DNA of 64,000 nt from Neodiprion pinetum (taxonomy: Eukaryota > Arthropoda > Insecta > Hymenoptera > Diprionidae): positions 14,365,290-14,429,289 of the forward strand of contig NC_060236.1 of assembly GCF_021155775.2 (NCBI RefSeq), in the 5' to 3' direction. The translations under genes and the position numbers were made by a program. Below, in pieces: positions 1 to 11,403 of the stretch. Below the pieces are notes generated by a model. That model made no database searches. It saw nothing but the letters and a program-made list of their open reading frames with translations, and was not told where the DNA came from. Each line of letters starts with the position of its first letter. Positions within the stretch are counted from its first letter, which is position 1.

Positions 1-1
1 C

Positions 2-136
2 CGAAGATCTCCTCATTCGCGTCAGAAAGTGGTTCACTTGGATCGTCTTGCTCCATTTGAAGAAGATCAACCTGGAACAGTCTCACCAAGACCAGGAACA
101 TCCTTCGAGGTTAGATCTTCAAACGAACACCCTTGA
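2..136 (+). pseudogene. C-terminal tail of Ty3/gypsy Pol (integrase end)
   Basis: This open frame enters from the left window edge and stops at TGA 134-136. It contains KVVHLDRLAPF, the basic VVHxDRLxPF-type motif found near the C-terminus of many Ty3/gypsy integrases, followed by a Pro/Ser-rich tail. The rest of Pol would lie to the left of the window. It is labelled a pseudogene because only the tail is visible; the visible part has no lesion. The frame is the same as that of the kinase downstream, with two TGA codons (134-136 and 143-145) between them. The family call rests on one short motif and on the polypurine tract and LTR-like sequence about 2.3 kb downstream. Confidence 0.6.
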
Positions 137-166
137 CGACTGTGATCGATTTGGCCTTCTTTACAG

Positions 167-841
167 TCGGTCATCGATTGGGAGAAGAATTTACCTTTCG
201 GAATTCATTTGAGTAAAACTCGACCGCTTACGATTATTATAGAAGGAAATATCGGATGCGGAAAAACAACTTTCACCAAGAGGTTTTTAGCAGATCGCCA
301 GGTCTGTACATTTTTAGAACCTTTTGAAGAATATCGAAATGTAGCTGGAATTAATCTTTTAGATTTGATGTATCAGAACCCAGATCGTTATTGCTATTAT
401 TTTCAGCATTTCGCTCAAATGGTTATGTTAGATAGACATCTGCAGACGACTTCATTGCCTGTAAAGGTGATGGAAAGATCGATATTCAGTAGCAATTGTT
501 TTGTAGAAGCTCGTCGAAGGTTAGGTAATTTTCGCGACTTCGAATCTCATTTATTGACAAAAAATTTTGATCTTCTCATTCGCTCGTCTGAGCTCAGAGT
601 AGATTTGATTGTTTATTTGCGAGTTTCCCCAGAAACTTCTTTTGCTCGAGTCAGTTCCCGTTCTCGTGAGGAAGAATCGAGTATTTCTTTAGAGCTACTC
701 AGAACTATTCATGAGGTTCATGAAGATTGGCTAGTAAAACAAACCTTTTCTTCTTTACCGGCTCCTGTTTTAGTTATCAATGCAGAAGCTACGGCCGATC
801 AAGTTTTTAAAGATTTTTGTACTTCCTTAACATGCGGATAG
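167..841 (+). CDS. dNK: Deoxynucleoside kinase carried in a gypsy element 3' region
   Basis: Enzyme of the insect dNK / thymidine kinase 2 family, which phosphorylates deoxynucleosides from ATP to feed dNTP pools. Counting from codon 209, the P-loop GNIGCGKTT is at residues 13-21, an EPF motif and a YRNVAGINLLDLMY block follow (the latter matching insect dNK), the catalytic ERS motif is at about residues 89-91, and an arginine-rich LID (RSREEES) comes near residue 150. The length of about 210 residues is slightly shorter than Drosophila dNK at the C-terminus. No ATG lies upstream of the P-loop: the frame is open from 146, codon 209 is TTG, and the first in-frame ATG is past the P-loop. A good 3' splice site (ttctttacag) ends at 166, so the start codon is probably supplied by a spliced upstream exon, as in env ORFs of some gypsy elements. 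Fusion to Pol by TGA readthrough is the alternative. The coding frame is otherwise intact. Confidence 0.85.
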   Translation, partial: SVIDWEKNLPFGIHLSKTRPLTIIIEGNIGCGKTTFTKRFLADRQVCTFLEPFEEYRNVAGINLLDLMYQNPDRYCYYFQHFAQMVMLDRHLQTTSLPVKVMERSIFSSNCFVEARRRLGNFRDFESHLLTKNFDLLIRSSELRVDLIVYLRVSPETSFARVSSRSREEESSISLELLRTIHEVHEDWLVKQTFSSLPAPVLVINAEATADQVFKDFCTSLTCG

Positions 842-2389
842 TATATAGTTAACTTATAATTGCTTTATTAAGGGAAACACTTAATTAAATAAAAGATATA
901 AAAAAATGATAAAATAGATTTTCTTTATTGAAAAATATAAAGATTGCGAAAGGTTATGTTTTTAAAATTCATATAGCAATCAATATTTTGCGTAGCTGGT
1001 CTCCATTTTGTAGGTTCAAGGCGTGATGACGCTTAGACGAGATCGGGTTTTGGTCGGCTTGATTTTACTACGTTGAATCCAATGTTGCTCCAAGCGTTGC
1101 TCTATAAATAAGAGAGAGTGATTTTAAGATGGGTTTGCTCTTTTCATTTGGATCTTTTAAACTAGAATGAATTATTTCTTTTGATTAATAAATTTTTCAA
1201 AGAGCTTACATTTATTATCGTTGAGAACGAGCCGGATTTTAGCGTAGCTCCAAGGACCGTTGTCGTGTCGATTAGAGTTGAGTCCTGGTCAAGTACCTTC
1301 TTCGGGCTTGCGGTTGGCTGCCGCTCTTCGCACAAAGTGTGCTGGGGGGAGGAGTGCAGGAGTTGGCTGGCATTTGGTCGACCAAGTGCCAGTCAAATTT
1401 ATATTTTAGGAAATTGGAGTTTGGAGGGAATATTTTAGGAAATGTGGGGGAAACGCCCCGGCCGGCGTCGGTGCCGGCCGGAGAACAACAACGATCTGAT
1501 GTTTTCAATGAGAGGTTGTTTGTTCTCAAGAGATCTTTTGTTTTCCTGAGGGTTTTGTTTCCTTCTAGAAATTTCTTCTTCAGAATCGAGTTTTGTGTCG
1601 AATAGGCTTTGGTTTAATAATGTGAAAAGAGCCACGATTATTTTTCGAGGTCGATGAGCGATTGCTTGATTTTAATATTTTATTAACCTTAAGTGTCAGT
1701 TTTTGTGAGTACCTTTTCAGGTTACTTGACACAGCCTTTTCCCATCCAATTTTTTCCCGATTCCTGAGGATGACTGGTGGTTTTATTTTGAAGAAGAACG
1801 CAGAAATGAATCAGATAAGATCGTTTCTTTTTTTTTGAATACATATTCAATTTATTTTTATTCAAGTATTCTCCCAAATTCACTTAGTGAATTTGAATTG
1901 TTATACCATCACTCACATTTGTCCTTCCAAAACTCTAGGGTGAACTATTCCTAAAGAAGTCGACCCACGATTTCCTTATTTCATATGAAGAGAAGTCTGT
2001 TTTCGTCTTATTTGGTCCTGGAATTGTCGGTTCCCGGTTCGATGTTTTCATCCGAACCTGTTTCGGAGGGATCCTTCATGAAGAAGATTGAATTTCTTGC
2101 CGACATCAATCTGGGCCGTTGCGGATAACTTTGAATTCATGAAGCCACATAACACTCAATAACACTAACCTTTATAAAACATGGCACATAAATTTTTGAG
2201 ATTATTTAACGCTCAACTATCTGCTCAAGGTTTTCTGTGGTTTACCTTGAGACTGTGGGCAAATGCCAGATAGTAAAAAGGGAGTTCTTAAATTTTTAGA
2301 GCCACAGCTCCAACTCACCTTTGAGCACTAACTACTAGATCATCTTTATAATTGTTTTACCTTTCCCGAGTCGGGACGACTCTTTTCCT
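842..2389. other. Non-coding 3' region between kinase ORF and polypurine tract
   Basis: I find no convincing protein. An AATAAA lies at 888-893, followed by an A-rich stretch, which could be a poly(A) signal of the kinase transcript or the trace of a processed cDNA. A TATA-like ctataaataa is near 1101. The last part (about 2371-2386) has tcgggacgactctttt, the kind of sequence that precedes the polypurine tract in many insect gypsy elements. About 1.5 kb of untranslated DNA is long for this position, so a nested insertion is possible. Confidence 0.5.
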
Positions 2390-2402
2390 CGGGGGGGAGT
2401 AG
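2390..2402 (+). other. Polypurine tract of a gypsy element
   Basis: A run of seven G followed by AGTAG lies directly in front of TGTTAC. This is the plus-strand priming site that abuts the 3' LTR in Ty3/gypsy elements. The complete gypsy element at 54.6-62.9 kb has the same arrangement (a G-run, then TGTTAC). Confidence 0.55.
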
Positions 2403-2708
2403 TGTTACAAAGGGTGAAATCACCCTTTTGCCCCCTCTTTAATGATCTAGTAGTCGGCATAGATAAAAGACGTTTATAAACCTCTTATGTCTTCAAAAAG
2501 AATAAGGTTGCTGCGCCAACCGATATTATTGTAAAAACAGTCTTGTTTTAGACTTTAAACAAGAAACACGTATTACGCATTAAAAGTTTTTTACAACATT
2601 TTAATTTCGCCTTTGATTTTGGCTTGTTATTCACGCTCTTGATTTCTTCGACTTAATAAGTAAACTCGCGGATCCATATTTTATTAACGTAACGCCTAAA
2701 ACGTTACA
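2403..2708 (+). repeat. Candidate 3' LTR of the kinase-carrying gypsy element
   Basis: It begins TGTTACAAAG immediately after the polypurine tract, and the best candidate end is acgttaca at 2708 (TG...CA termini). The 5' LTR lies outside the window, so the end point and length (about 306 bp) cannot be confirmed by self-comparison. Confidence 0.4.
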
Positions 2709-3209
2709 ATATATATATGTCGCATTGCCGTGGAAATCAAGGTTTCAAAACAGCTTTCAAAACGCACCGCGCGCTATTTATATGATCGCCGGCTAGGAAT
2801 CAATAAAGGTTCTTAGAAGAACCTACCACGGTGGTAATACGTGGTGCATGGACCACGCGTGGGTTGTGTCACGGAGAGGCCAAGATATGTGGGGTGGGAG
2901 ACAGCTCTCCGGGTTATACTTTCTTGGTCATTGGTTACGATAAGACGTTTTTAATTAGAACAGGCTCTCCGTGATACACTCTACTAGCATTGCTACCGAG
3001 TGGTTCGATTTTATATTTCATTATTCTTGTATCGAAGCTTAATAGAAGAAATGTAAGCTGTGTCACTGTGGCAGTCAGTGAAGTACATCGTTTTTCTGTT
3101 ATTTGTCATTTTTTTATATACCAGACGCGTAACATACGTTTAGGTCATTAGATCCTGACAAGTAAACCTATTCGTTACCCTGAACGTATTATCGTATCTG
3201 ACATATATA
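2709..3209. other. Unassigned AT-rich stretch
   Basis: I see no gene or recognisable element here. It has an (AT)n start and a local inverted motif around 2820-2870 (ccacggtggtaatacgtgg). Confidence 0.4.
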
Positions 3210-3430
3210 TACAGGGTGTTCTAATTTAAAGTACGCATTACGTTTTGAGCCGAACTAACGTTTCAATTGGAAAATGTGTCCTACAAAAGTTGTTCGGTTC
3301 AGAGGGGGACACATGAAGATTTTTTTTTTGATTCAGCATCATGATTGATGATGCTGTGGAGAATGCCCGAGTTTTTTTTAAATGGAATCATGCATTTTCC
3401 TTTCAACTAAAATATTCTTCATTCAAAAAT

Positions 3431-4070
3431 TTACAATTTTCTCAGAATATGTTTATTTTCCAAATGAATAGTTCGTGAGATAGAACAAAAAAACAAATAT
3501 TTTATCACTCCAAACTTTCTCTGTGATATGTTTGATATGTCGGAGCATCGGTGCGGTGACAACAGATGTTCAAAAATACCACCATCAAGAGCAATACATG
3601 CTCTCACTCGCTTTTCGAAGCTCTGCACCGTTTTCAAAGGAATTGCCCTTGGAATGGCTCTGCACGCTTCAGTAATTCTATTCATCATGTCAACCCCAGT
3701 CGTTGGAGGCTCCCGGTAAACAACATCTTTAAGGAATCCCCACAGGAAAAAATCAGGCGATGTTAGATCCGGCGATCTTGGTGGCCACTCAACTGGAGCT
3801 CCTCGACCGATCTAATTACCACCGTAGGTAGCCTGCAGATAATTCCTTACAATTCGGAGATAATGAGGAAGTGCTCCATCTTGTTGGAACCACATTCGTG
3901 ATCTTGTATCCAAGTCAACTTCTTCCAAAAGCTCTGGTAATGCGTTCTGCAAAAAGTCGAGATATCTTTGCTTGGTCACCGGTCCCTCGAAGTAATATGG
4001 CCCTACAAGATATCCGTTGACGATCCCACACCAAACATTTAATTTCCACCGATGTTGGTGATCAATCTGT
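3431..4070 (-). pseudogene. Mariner-like transposase, C-terminal half (left arm and centre)
   Basis: Reading leftwards from about 4070, the translation runs through a catalytic-core segment, MWFQQDGAPPHY (the second Asp of the DD(D/E) triad), then WPPRSPDLTSPDFFLWG (the third catalytic Asp) and KDVVYREPPTT, to a C-terminus ending in ALDGGIFEHL. A TAG near 3810 and a frame change break it. It is the DDE_3-type transposase common in insects. The first catalytic Asp and the helix-turn-helix are missing, so it is not functional alone. Confidence 0.7.
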
Positions 4071-4078
4071 CCAGAGCT

Positions 4079-4432
4079 TTTGGAAGAAGTTGACTTGGAT
4101 ACACGAGCACGAATGTGGTTCCAACAAGATGGAGAACCTCCTCATTATCACCGAATTGTGAGGAATTATCTGGTAATTGGATCGGTCGAGGAGCTCCAGT
4201 TGAGTGGCCACCAAGATCGCCGGATCTAACATCGCCTGATTTTTTCCTGTGGGGATTCCTTAAAGATGTTGTTTACCGAGAGCCTCCAACGACTAGGGTT
4301 GACATGATGAATAGAATTACTAAAGCGTACAGAGCCATTCCAAGGGCAATCCTTTCGAAAACGGCGCAGAGCTTCAAAAAGCGAGTGAGAGCATGTATTG
4401 CTCTTGATGGTGGTATTTTTGAACATCTGTAG
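4079..4432 (+). pseudogene. Mariner-like transposase, C-terminal third (right arm)
   Basis: This is the inverted duplicate of the left-arm transposase. It carries the FQQDG-like motif, then WPPRSPDLTSPDFFLWG with the third catalytic Asp, and ends in ALDGGIFEHL with TAG at 4430-4432. It differs from the left copy at several residues, so the arms have diverged since duplication. It lacks everything upstream of the second catalytic Asp. Confidence 0.65.
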
Positions 4433-4779
4433 TCACCCCACTGATGCTCCGACATATCACACATATCACAGAGAAAGTTTGGAGTACTAAAATATTTGTT
4501 TTTTTGTTCAATCTCACGAACTATTCATTTGTAAAAAAAACATGTTCTGAGAAAATTGCAAATTTTTGAATGAAGAATATTTTAGTTGAAAGAAAAATGC
4601 ATGATTCCATTTAAAAAAACTGGTGCATCCTCCACAGCATCACCAATTATGATGCTGGACCAAAAAAAAAATCTCCATGTGTCCCCCTCTGAACCGAACA
4701 ACTTTTGTAGGAGATATTTTCCAATTGAAACGTTAGTTCGGCTGAAAACGTAATGCGTACTTTAAATTGGGACACGCTG

Positions 4780-6471
4780 TATATAACTGATGACAACGCA
4801 AAGCATAAACCACTGTAGATAGAAACATGAAATTTGAAAGATATGTTCCTTAGAGCGTGTAGAGGTACACTAAGAAAGGTTTTTCGAAGTTCAACCCCTA
4901 ATAGAGGGGAAATGAGGCATAAAAGGTTTTATTGGAAAACAATTTTGGTTTTTCATCATATTTACTTTAAATTTGACATGAACACTCTAAAAACAATTTT
5001 TGAATCACGTATTTCAGAATTTCCTAAAATTCAACTTCAAGAAACCCCACGCGGGCAAGATCGCGGGAAAAAGCTGGTTCACGTATAAACGAAATGTAAT
5101 TTGACACACAACAAAGTATGGGTTACGCAGACACAATGTCAAAAAAGAATGGCTAAAATACATCTTGATTTCCATTTCCTCAATATTTGCTTAAGTCGCA
5201 GTATCATCACCTTTTGTACAGATATAAATACAAATTTGTATGTCATTACTACCATGGAGAACAAAGTACTTTACATCGATATTAGAGGATACAAATAACA
5301 CGCATGGAGTTCATGCAACACATGGCATCAAAAAATGATACCATCAGATCAGTCACTTTCCAAGACTTATCATTGTTCTCGTGGCTCATCCAGCACTATT
5401 GATGGCAACGATATGCTATTGGGTCGCATTATTGATGATACAGTTTGGGCCGCTAATACATAAACAGCAGTTCGCTATTTTCGGCGTGTGGTGAATTTGA
5501 ACATATTCCATTGCCATCCCACAATCGAGCTTACACGTGGAATGATCCATCGAGGTTGCGAAACATTTGTTTACGTGTTTTGAACGGTCGGCGGTAAATA
5601 ATAAAGTAAAATGTGCTATATCGATGTTATTTACTGTTAAATAATGAGATCCAGAAAATGTTACGAACATGGTGATCATTGGGACCAGATAGGTGCCATC
5701 ATTTAATGAAAGATAATTGGAAATATAAGGTGAGTTAATATCACGTGCAGTGATGATATACTGAAACTTAATTCCTACCGAATAAATAATGATATAAGCA
5801 ACTTGTTAAAAGTAGCACAATTCCAAGTTAAATGCCACAAAAATGCAGAATAACGATGGGGAACGCTTGCACCACACCGTCAGCTACATTCAGGCTACAA
5901 TAGTGTTTAAAATAGTTGTTTATGTATGTCACTGCAAAACACAGTCACCGTTCTGCAAGTGCGAGAGGTTAAGCAAGCTCTTGGCCACTGACAAAATTAC
6001 CTCTGCACATTATTCATTACTTACGGCATTTTGAAAATATTGTACAACATGACATGAGTTTGATATCATAGAGTTGTGGACCATACGAAAATTCCGCTTA
6101 GATCATTTTAGTTTCCGAGAGCTTTTCGGTTGTTGCAGAAACGTTCTTAATGGACTCGCTAGTTGTACCCGATTCCAAAAGGATTTTTTGACGCAGAGTT
6201 CGCTAGTACTTGCGATAAAGCGGCTTCATTACTCTTTTCATTGTTTAATGCAAAAAGATTCCTTTCGCGTTCCATATCGATGATCCGTGTACGCAGACAT
6301 TCGGAAGTCGATATTGGTACAATAGCAGCATTTTGAGCAACCAATTTGAAAATTTAAAAATTGTTCCATAATGGGAGTAAAATTGGTACTTAATTCTTCA
6401 GAGAACCGAGGTCCCCTGTAATAGATGTTCGATGACAAAACTAGAATTTCTTCCCATCATGACTATAATTT
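4780..6471. other. Unassigned interval
   Basis: Only short, unsupported reading frames are present. A segment near 4870-5085 (frame ending in a run rich in Arg/Gly, with cacgcgggcaagatcgcggg in the DNA) resembles widely dispersed arthropod repeat sequence, but I cannot name the family. The rest shows no splice-consistent coding. Confidence 0.3.
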
Positions 6472-6710
6472 TCAACATGTTTGTGAATGGAAACAAATTA
6501 AGAAATAAACCTTTTTCTGCGGGCAAGCTTCTGAAGATCGTAAAGCTTTATCGGGAGTACGTGACATCATAGCATAGATGAGGTCGTTCACGATTTTTAT
6601 GAACTTTATCGTAGGTTCAGTATCGTCTAACTCCTTGCAATTTGGGTCTTTGCTATACAACTCCATTGCCGCTCTCACTTTGTCGGAGAGAGATTCCGTT
6701 ATGCACGATG
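6472..6710 (-). pseudogene. P-element/THAP9-like transposase fragment
   Basis: The translation contains LSDKVRAAMELY, a ten-residue spacer, then PTIKFIKIVNDLIYAMMSRT and PDKALR. The pattern (T.xFIxxxNxLIxAMxSRTP) matches the middle region of P-element-type transposases seen in insects. It is about 80 codons with no complete domain. Frames further left (6240-6440) and right (6650-6890) may be diverged pieces of the same gene but are not convincing. The family call is from memory of the pattern. Confidence 0.4.
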
Positions 6711-6892
6711 AAATCTACAAAATACATTTGTTTGACTGGTAAGAATGGCGCTCTGGTCCTACTTGCCGTGTCCAATTTTCTGTTCGTAGCACAGTCAATT
6801 TTCAAAAATTCGAGGCGACTCGTCGTTCGCCGTAATACATTTTTACCGACTGACAGAATGATGCTATTATAAATTTCACTCACATGTGCCAC

Positions 6893-9800
6893 TGTTAAAC
6901 GGTCCAGTGCGCCGTTCCTGTCACTTCACTGCACCGTAAAAAATATTTGTGGAGTTATTTCGTAGGAAAACGAAGAAAAAATCCGACAACAACGATTGAA
7001 GACGTTAACTCGTGGTTGCGGCCATATTGCCGTCTATGCTATACTCCTTATGCACGCTAAATTAATTGAGGTCTACTTTGATGACTCTTACGTATATGGT
7101 TAAAAAGGCTACATCAGAAGAGAAAAGATTTGATGTTATACATAGCAAGCTGTCCAGGAGGCCGATTCCAGGCACCATTCGACTTCGAATTCGACAAAGT
7201 GGCTCCGAGAAATAAACCTTTCTTTGTTTTTGACTAATCCGCGGTCTACGTGTATTAAGCCCAGGAAAGTCAATTGTCGAAGTCGATCGTGCCCGGAATC
7301 GGCCTCCAGTACGGAGTAGCAATCGCATAGTTCGCATGGAAGGTATGAGCTACTGCAGAGGTTTGTTTTGACCGATCAAAATGGATAAACGAGTTTAGAG
7401 TGAAAAGATTTTATTCGGAAGATTTTATTTTATGATTAGGATAATACTACGTAGCTGAGGTGAACAGAATTTTTTTTTCGTGCAGATAAATATCAAATCA
7501 CCGTCATCTGCTGTAACATGGCATTTTTGATGCCCGTTAAAAGGGGCTCCTTGAACCCTGGGTGGAACCAAAACTGAGAGATATCCGAAATTGGGTCGCG
7601 AAATCCTTGCAAAAGAGCGCCAGGACTAGAGTCACGCATCCGAAACTACGAGAGGGGACACCTTAGCGAATAGCGTAAGATATTTCAAGTTTTTTGTTTT
7701 TTTTATTTTTCGAGCTACAACGGCATCAGGCAAGAAGTCGACACCGAATTCGAGGAAATTGCGGAGTGGCGGATTAGCGACAATCGCGAAGGAAGGATGT
7801 TGAGGCTGCGGAGGGGGAGCCGACGCAGATCCCCGCATCGCGGGAATCCAAGGTGGACGCGATTCCCGCTGGCAACCGGCGCGCCGCAGCCTCTCCCCCT
7901 TCACCCCGTCAACAATTGACTAGCGAACTTGCAACGGACCGACTAGCGACGAGGGAGCACCACGCTCACCACCAAAACGTCATGGAGCTGCGCGGAGGAC
8001 GAGATTGCGATTTAGCGTTGAGTTCTGCGCAGCGATGTTATTAAAGGTGCGCATCAAGTTGCGCAGTCGACGAAATCGATGACGGATCGATTATTGCGTA
8101 TTCTTGTGGGTATGACGTCACGTATGGAATGGCGCATCGAGAGCCGTGTTGCGGCACGTCGCAGGTTTTTGAAACCACTCTAGTTCTGGCGGTCGTGATA
8201 AGTAGTCACGTTTTGGGGAGTTTCGCGAAGTAATGGAGTCGCCCAAGAATCGCGAGGGGAATGGAAAGGGGGTTGCAAGGATGTAGAAGGTGAGCGCTGC
8301 TTCTATCCCCGCGATTGAATTTCGAGCATAATTACGAAAAGGCTTGCCGAGTAATGGATAGCCGTTATGGATTTGCGTTGTAGAAAAGTACTCGAAATTC
8401 TTTTGCCGATTCTTTTGCTTGATGACCGTAGCCTGAGTACGCGTGTTAGAGTAGAGTAAATTTTGAGTTCTTGAGAATGTTGAGTAGAGTCACGGGTTTT
8501 GGATGAGTCTCTCTCGTTTTTGAAATCAAGTATAGCCGAATTTCGCTGTATCGGGTCGAGCCGCGTTATCAGGTTTTTCAGTGTCGCCTCTCGAGTAGGT
8601 CAGGAAGTGCCGAATTGGAGTGCTCGGATTAGCGAGTAACGTTTTCGAGGATTTTGAGAAGGTTTGATTTTGGATGCGTTGCGATAGCGAATAGTTGAGG
8701 TTACGTTCAGTTGCGCCTGTGCTTAGTTCCGTACCCGTATAGTTAAGATGATGTGAATTGAGTTGTGTTACCTTGAAATTGTGTTTAGTTGAGGTTATAT
8801 TTAGTGGTGCTTGCGCTTAGTTAAGTTGCCGTTTAGTTAAGATAGTGTTTAGTCGAGTTGAGGTGATGTATAGTCAAAAGTGCCGTTGCGTTGAGCAGCG
8901 GTTGAGGCTAGAAGTTCGAATATTGAGTTTTGGTGGCGCTTGCGGATTTGTTCAGTTGAAATAAGTAGGAAATAAGCTTTAAGTTAAGTTATGTTGTCAC
9001 GTTCAGATTTAGGACAGCTCGCGGTAGCGTCGAGGCTCCGAGTCGGGTGAGATCTCGGGTGTGATTGAGGACGCCGTCTGTTCCGTAGCCCGACGGCGCA
9101 CCGTCGAGAAAGTAGTTTTAGTTTCGGTTTCGAGCAATTATCGCTATGGAAAAGAACTGGCGAATTTGCAAATTGAGAATAGCGTATGGAGATTTTGTAA
9201 TTGTTGAGTGACATTTATGTAGTTAGGGAGCCGCGAGCTCAGTAGAGTAAGGAATAGTGTAGGTTAAGTATAATTTCCTGTTTAATTTTAGAATCGCGAC
9301 GAGCGACTTTTGGATTATTTTTTTTTGTTTTTGTATCACCGCTATTGTGAAATATAAGATTTTATTTTACTCCTTTTGTTAAGTAACGTGTATATTTCGA
9401 GTGTCTTTCTCTCTCCAAAAATTACCCCTCCCCTCTCCGCGGTACTGAGCTATCGAGCATATGCCCGAGGTATAGCGCATTAATGATTTCGAGGCGTGTT
9501 GATCACACCAGCCGCCCAACAAAACTTCGCGATATTGTTTTAGATCCAGGGTACATCGTGGACGCGAAATTATTGTGCACTCGGTAAGTTCTCGGTCATT
9601 TTCTCCGAGTGACCGAGGAGCGGGAAAAATCCATGTCACAGTGCATTTTACATAGTTTTTAAACAGTAACAAACAAATTGAACGGTGGGATCTCTGAATT
9701 ATCACTATGCTACGGATGAAACGGATGTTACAGAATATAGTTGATAATCCGGATGGGATGCGTAGCTAGAAGGTGCAACATTTTAATCGGGATGAATTTA

Positions 9801-11403
9801 AGGCAAAGGCGTGACAATTCACTTATGTGACAGTTATATTTGTTAATATTAGTAAGCGCGTTACATGACAGGAAGGTTGAAGGGGAAAACATATAGGACA
9901 GCAAGTAAAAGAGTAACGAGCCAGAAATAACATATTGCGGTACGCTCTCGACACAACACCGTCATTAACCAAGCGGTATATGATAGTTTTATAATATGGC
10001 AAATTTGCAATTTGCCTGCACTAACAACTAGTTCTATAATTTCACCCATTACTTGGTAATGAGATTCGAAGAAATCTTCAGTTTTATACAATAATACTTT
10101 GCTGAAACGGATTACTCAATTAGAAGTTTCATTTACAATCAGATACCAAAGTTCCGTTCCTACTTAAACATTTCCTAGGAAGAGCAAAGCAGTCCGAGGT
10201 TCAAATTCACATACAACCAGGAGGCCTATTTGCGTGAACGAATAGCGCCGATTCGTTGATAAAGGAGTTCCGTATGGGAAACGATAACGTAAATGCAGCC
10301 CTCCCAAGGGAAAAACTCATTTCCGTTCACGAATACGACTCCCAAACGTCAAGAACAGGTTCTTGACAAGAATAGGTTCATATCATAAGATATCCTTGTA
10401 TATTTTTGATACTTTCAAATAAAAAAATTAAACATATCTTTGAATGTATATACTTTTAGATAATTGAAACCCTAATCCGAAATTTGAAATAGTTCTCCTT
10501 GAGAAATTCACAAAAATTACCTTTTTCCGGCTCTTAGGTTTATATACCCCCTTAATAGCGAGCGGGATATTCGATGTAAAATAAAGTTGCTTGCAATATC
10601 GTTAGTATGATATGTGTTAAGGATAAGGGTGAAATAATACGCAATACACTCGCCTTTCAATAACTATGTTAATTTACTCTTTATTCTTTATGAACAGCAC
10701 TTTGACACTTTTCTATCTCTTTTATAATTTGACTTCACGCAATGGTCGCTCTTCTAGGACTGACCGGCATGGCGTCACATGAGACGCCTTCGTCCTGCTA
10801 TGTAATGGCGCATGCGCCTTATCGTCAGCGCCATTGCACACACACACATTCATACATGCACACAAATACCAAGCGCGCGAAAAACCGACTCAATAATATG
10901 AATAATACTTTACCTTTTGTTGTAAGTGATGATATTTCCGTTGCTTCAAAGACGAAACGTGTTTCAACCTAGCGTATCGGACGTTTGCGTTGGTCTTTCT
11001 GCGATTGTCGCGATGTATCAGCTTCTTGCACAATTTTCGACACTTGAAGCACCAAGGTGTACGAACGCAGTTCTTGTATTCAGCTGCTCGTATAAACAGG
11101 GAAGAATTTCTTGCGTGCCTATGAAACATTAAGCAAACATCAAACATTAAGAAGTTTCAATCGTTTTCGATTTATTTGCACCGAATCGGGCTGAATCGGG
11201 TTTCCGCCGAAATCGCAAACGAAAATCTTACGCCATTTTAAAAGCTTACTATTGGGCACTCTTTGCCTGCTTCTAAAGTCGTGCAACAGTAATTTAAACA
11301 TTTAATAATACAAAGAGATCGTTTCTTAGAGCTTGTCTGTCTCGCACAGCAGCAGTCCCGATTGTTGCAGTGGTGGAGAAGAAAGCTTCCCAAAATACTA
11401 TCT
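6893..11403. other. Long interval without a supported gene
   Basis: I found no coding region. About 7.6-8.3 kb is GC- and CpG-rich compared with its surroundings and could be a promoter or an LTR/leader. About 8.70-8.96 kb is a degenerate repeat of a GTTTAGTTGAG-like motif. A short (CA)n lies near 10838-10865. About 11226-11403 appears to be the original 3' continuation of the THAP gene's last exon (see that entry). Confidence 0.4.
8700..8960. repeat. Degenerate GTTTAGTTGAG-type repeat
   Basis: Variants of gTTtAGTTgAGgT recur about every 15-25 bp across this stretch (for example tgtttagttgaggtt, gcttagttaagttgc, gtttagttaagatag, gtttagtcgagttg). Copies are imperfect and spacing varies, so this is a decayed simple repeat. 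Confidence 0.45.

Larger units (their letters stand above)
3212..4779. mobile_element. Foldback Tc1/mariner-like element
   Basis: The ends are CAGGGTGTTC on the left and, in reverse, CAGCGTGTCC on the right, flanked by TA dinucleotides (3210-3211 and 4780-4781) as expected for Tc1/mariner insertion. The arms (about 3212-3934 and 4074-4779) are long inverted copies of the same sequence, including the 3' part of a transposase gene, around a unique centre of about 140 bp. Both transposase pieces point outward from the centre, so transcripts could form a long hairpin. Neither copy has an N-terminus. Confidence 0.75.

Noticed and set aside
209..211. TTG at 209 as the true start of the kinase
   Set aside because: Non-ATG initiation is unlikely in an insect, and the open frame extends upstream to a good splice acceptor.
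5101..6440. Several short frames of 60-90 codons on both strands
   Set aside because: No motif, no splice-consistent partners, and lengths expected by chance in AT-rich DNA.
7632..8044. Arg/Pro/Ala-rich frames on both strands in a GC-rich patch
   Set aside because: Their composition reflects local GC content; there is no homology pattern or start context.
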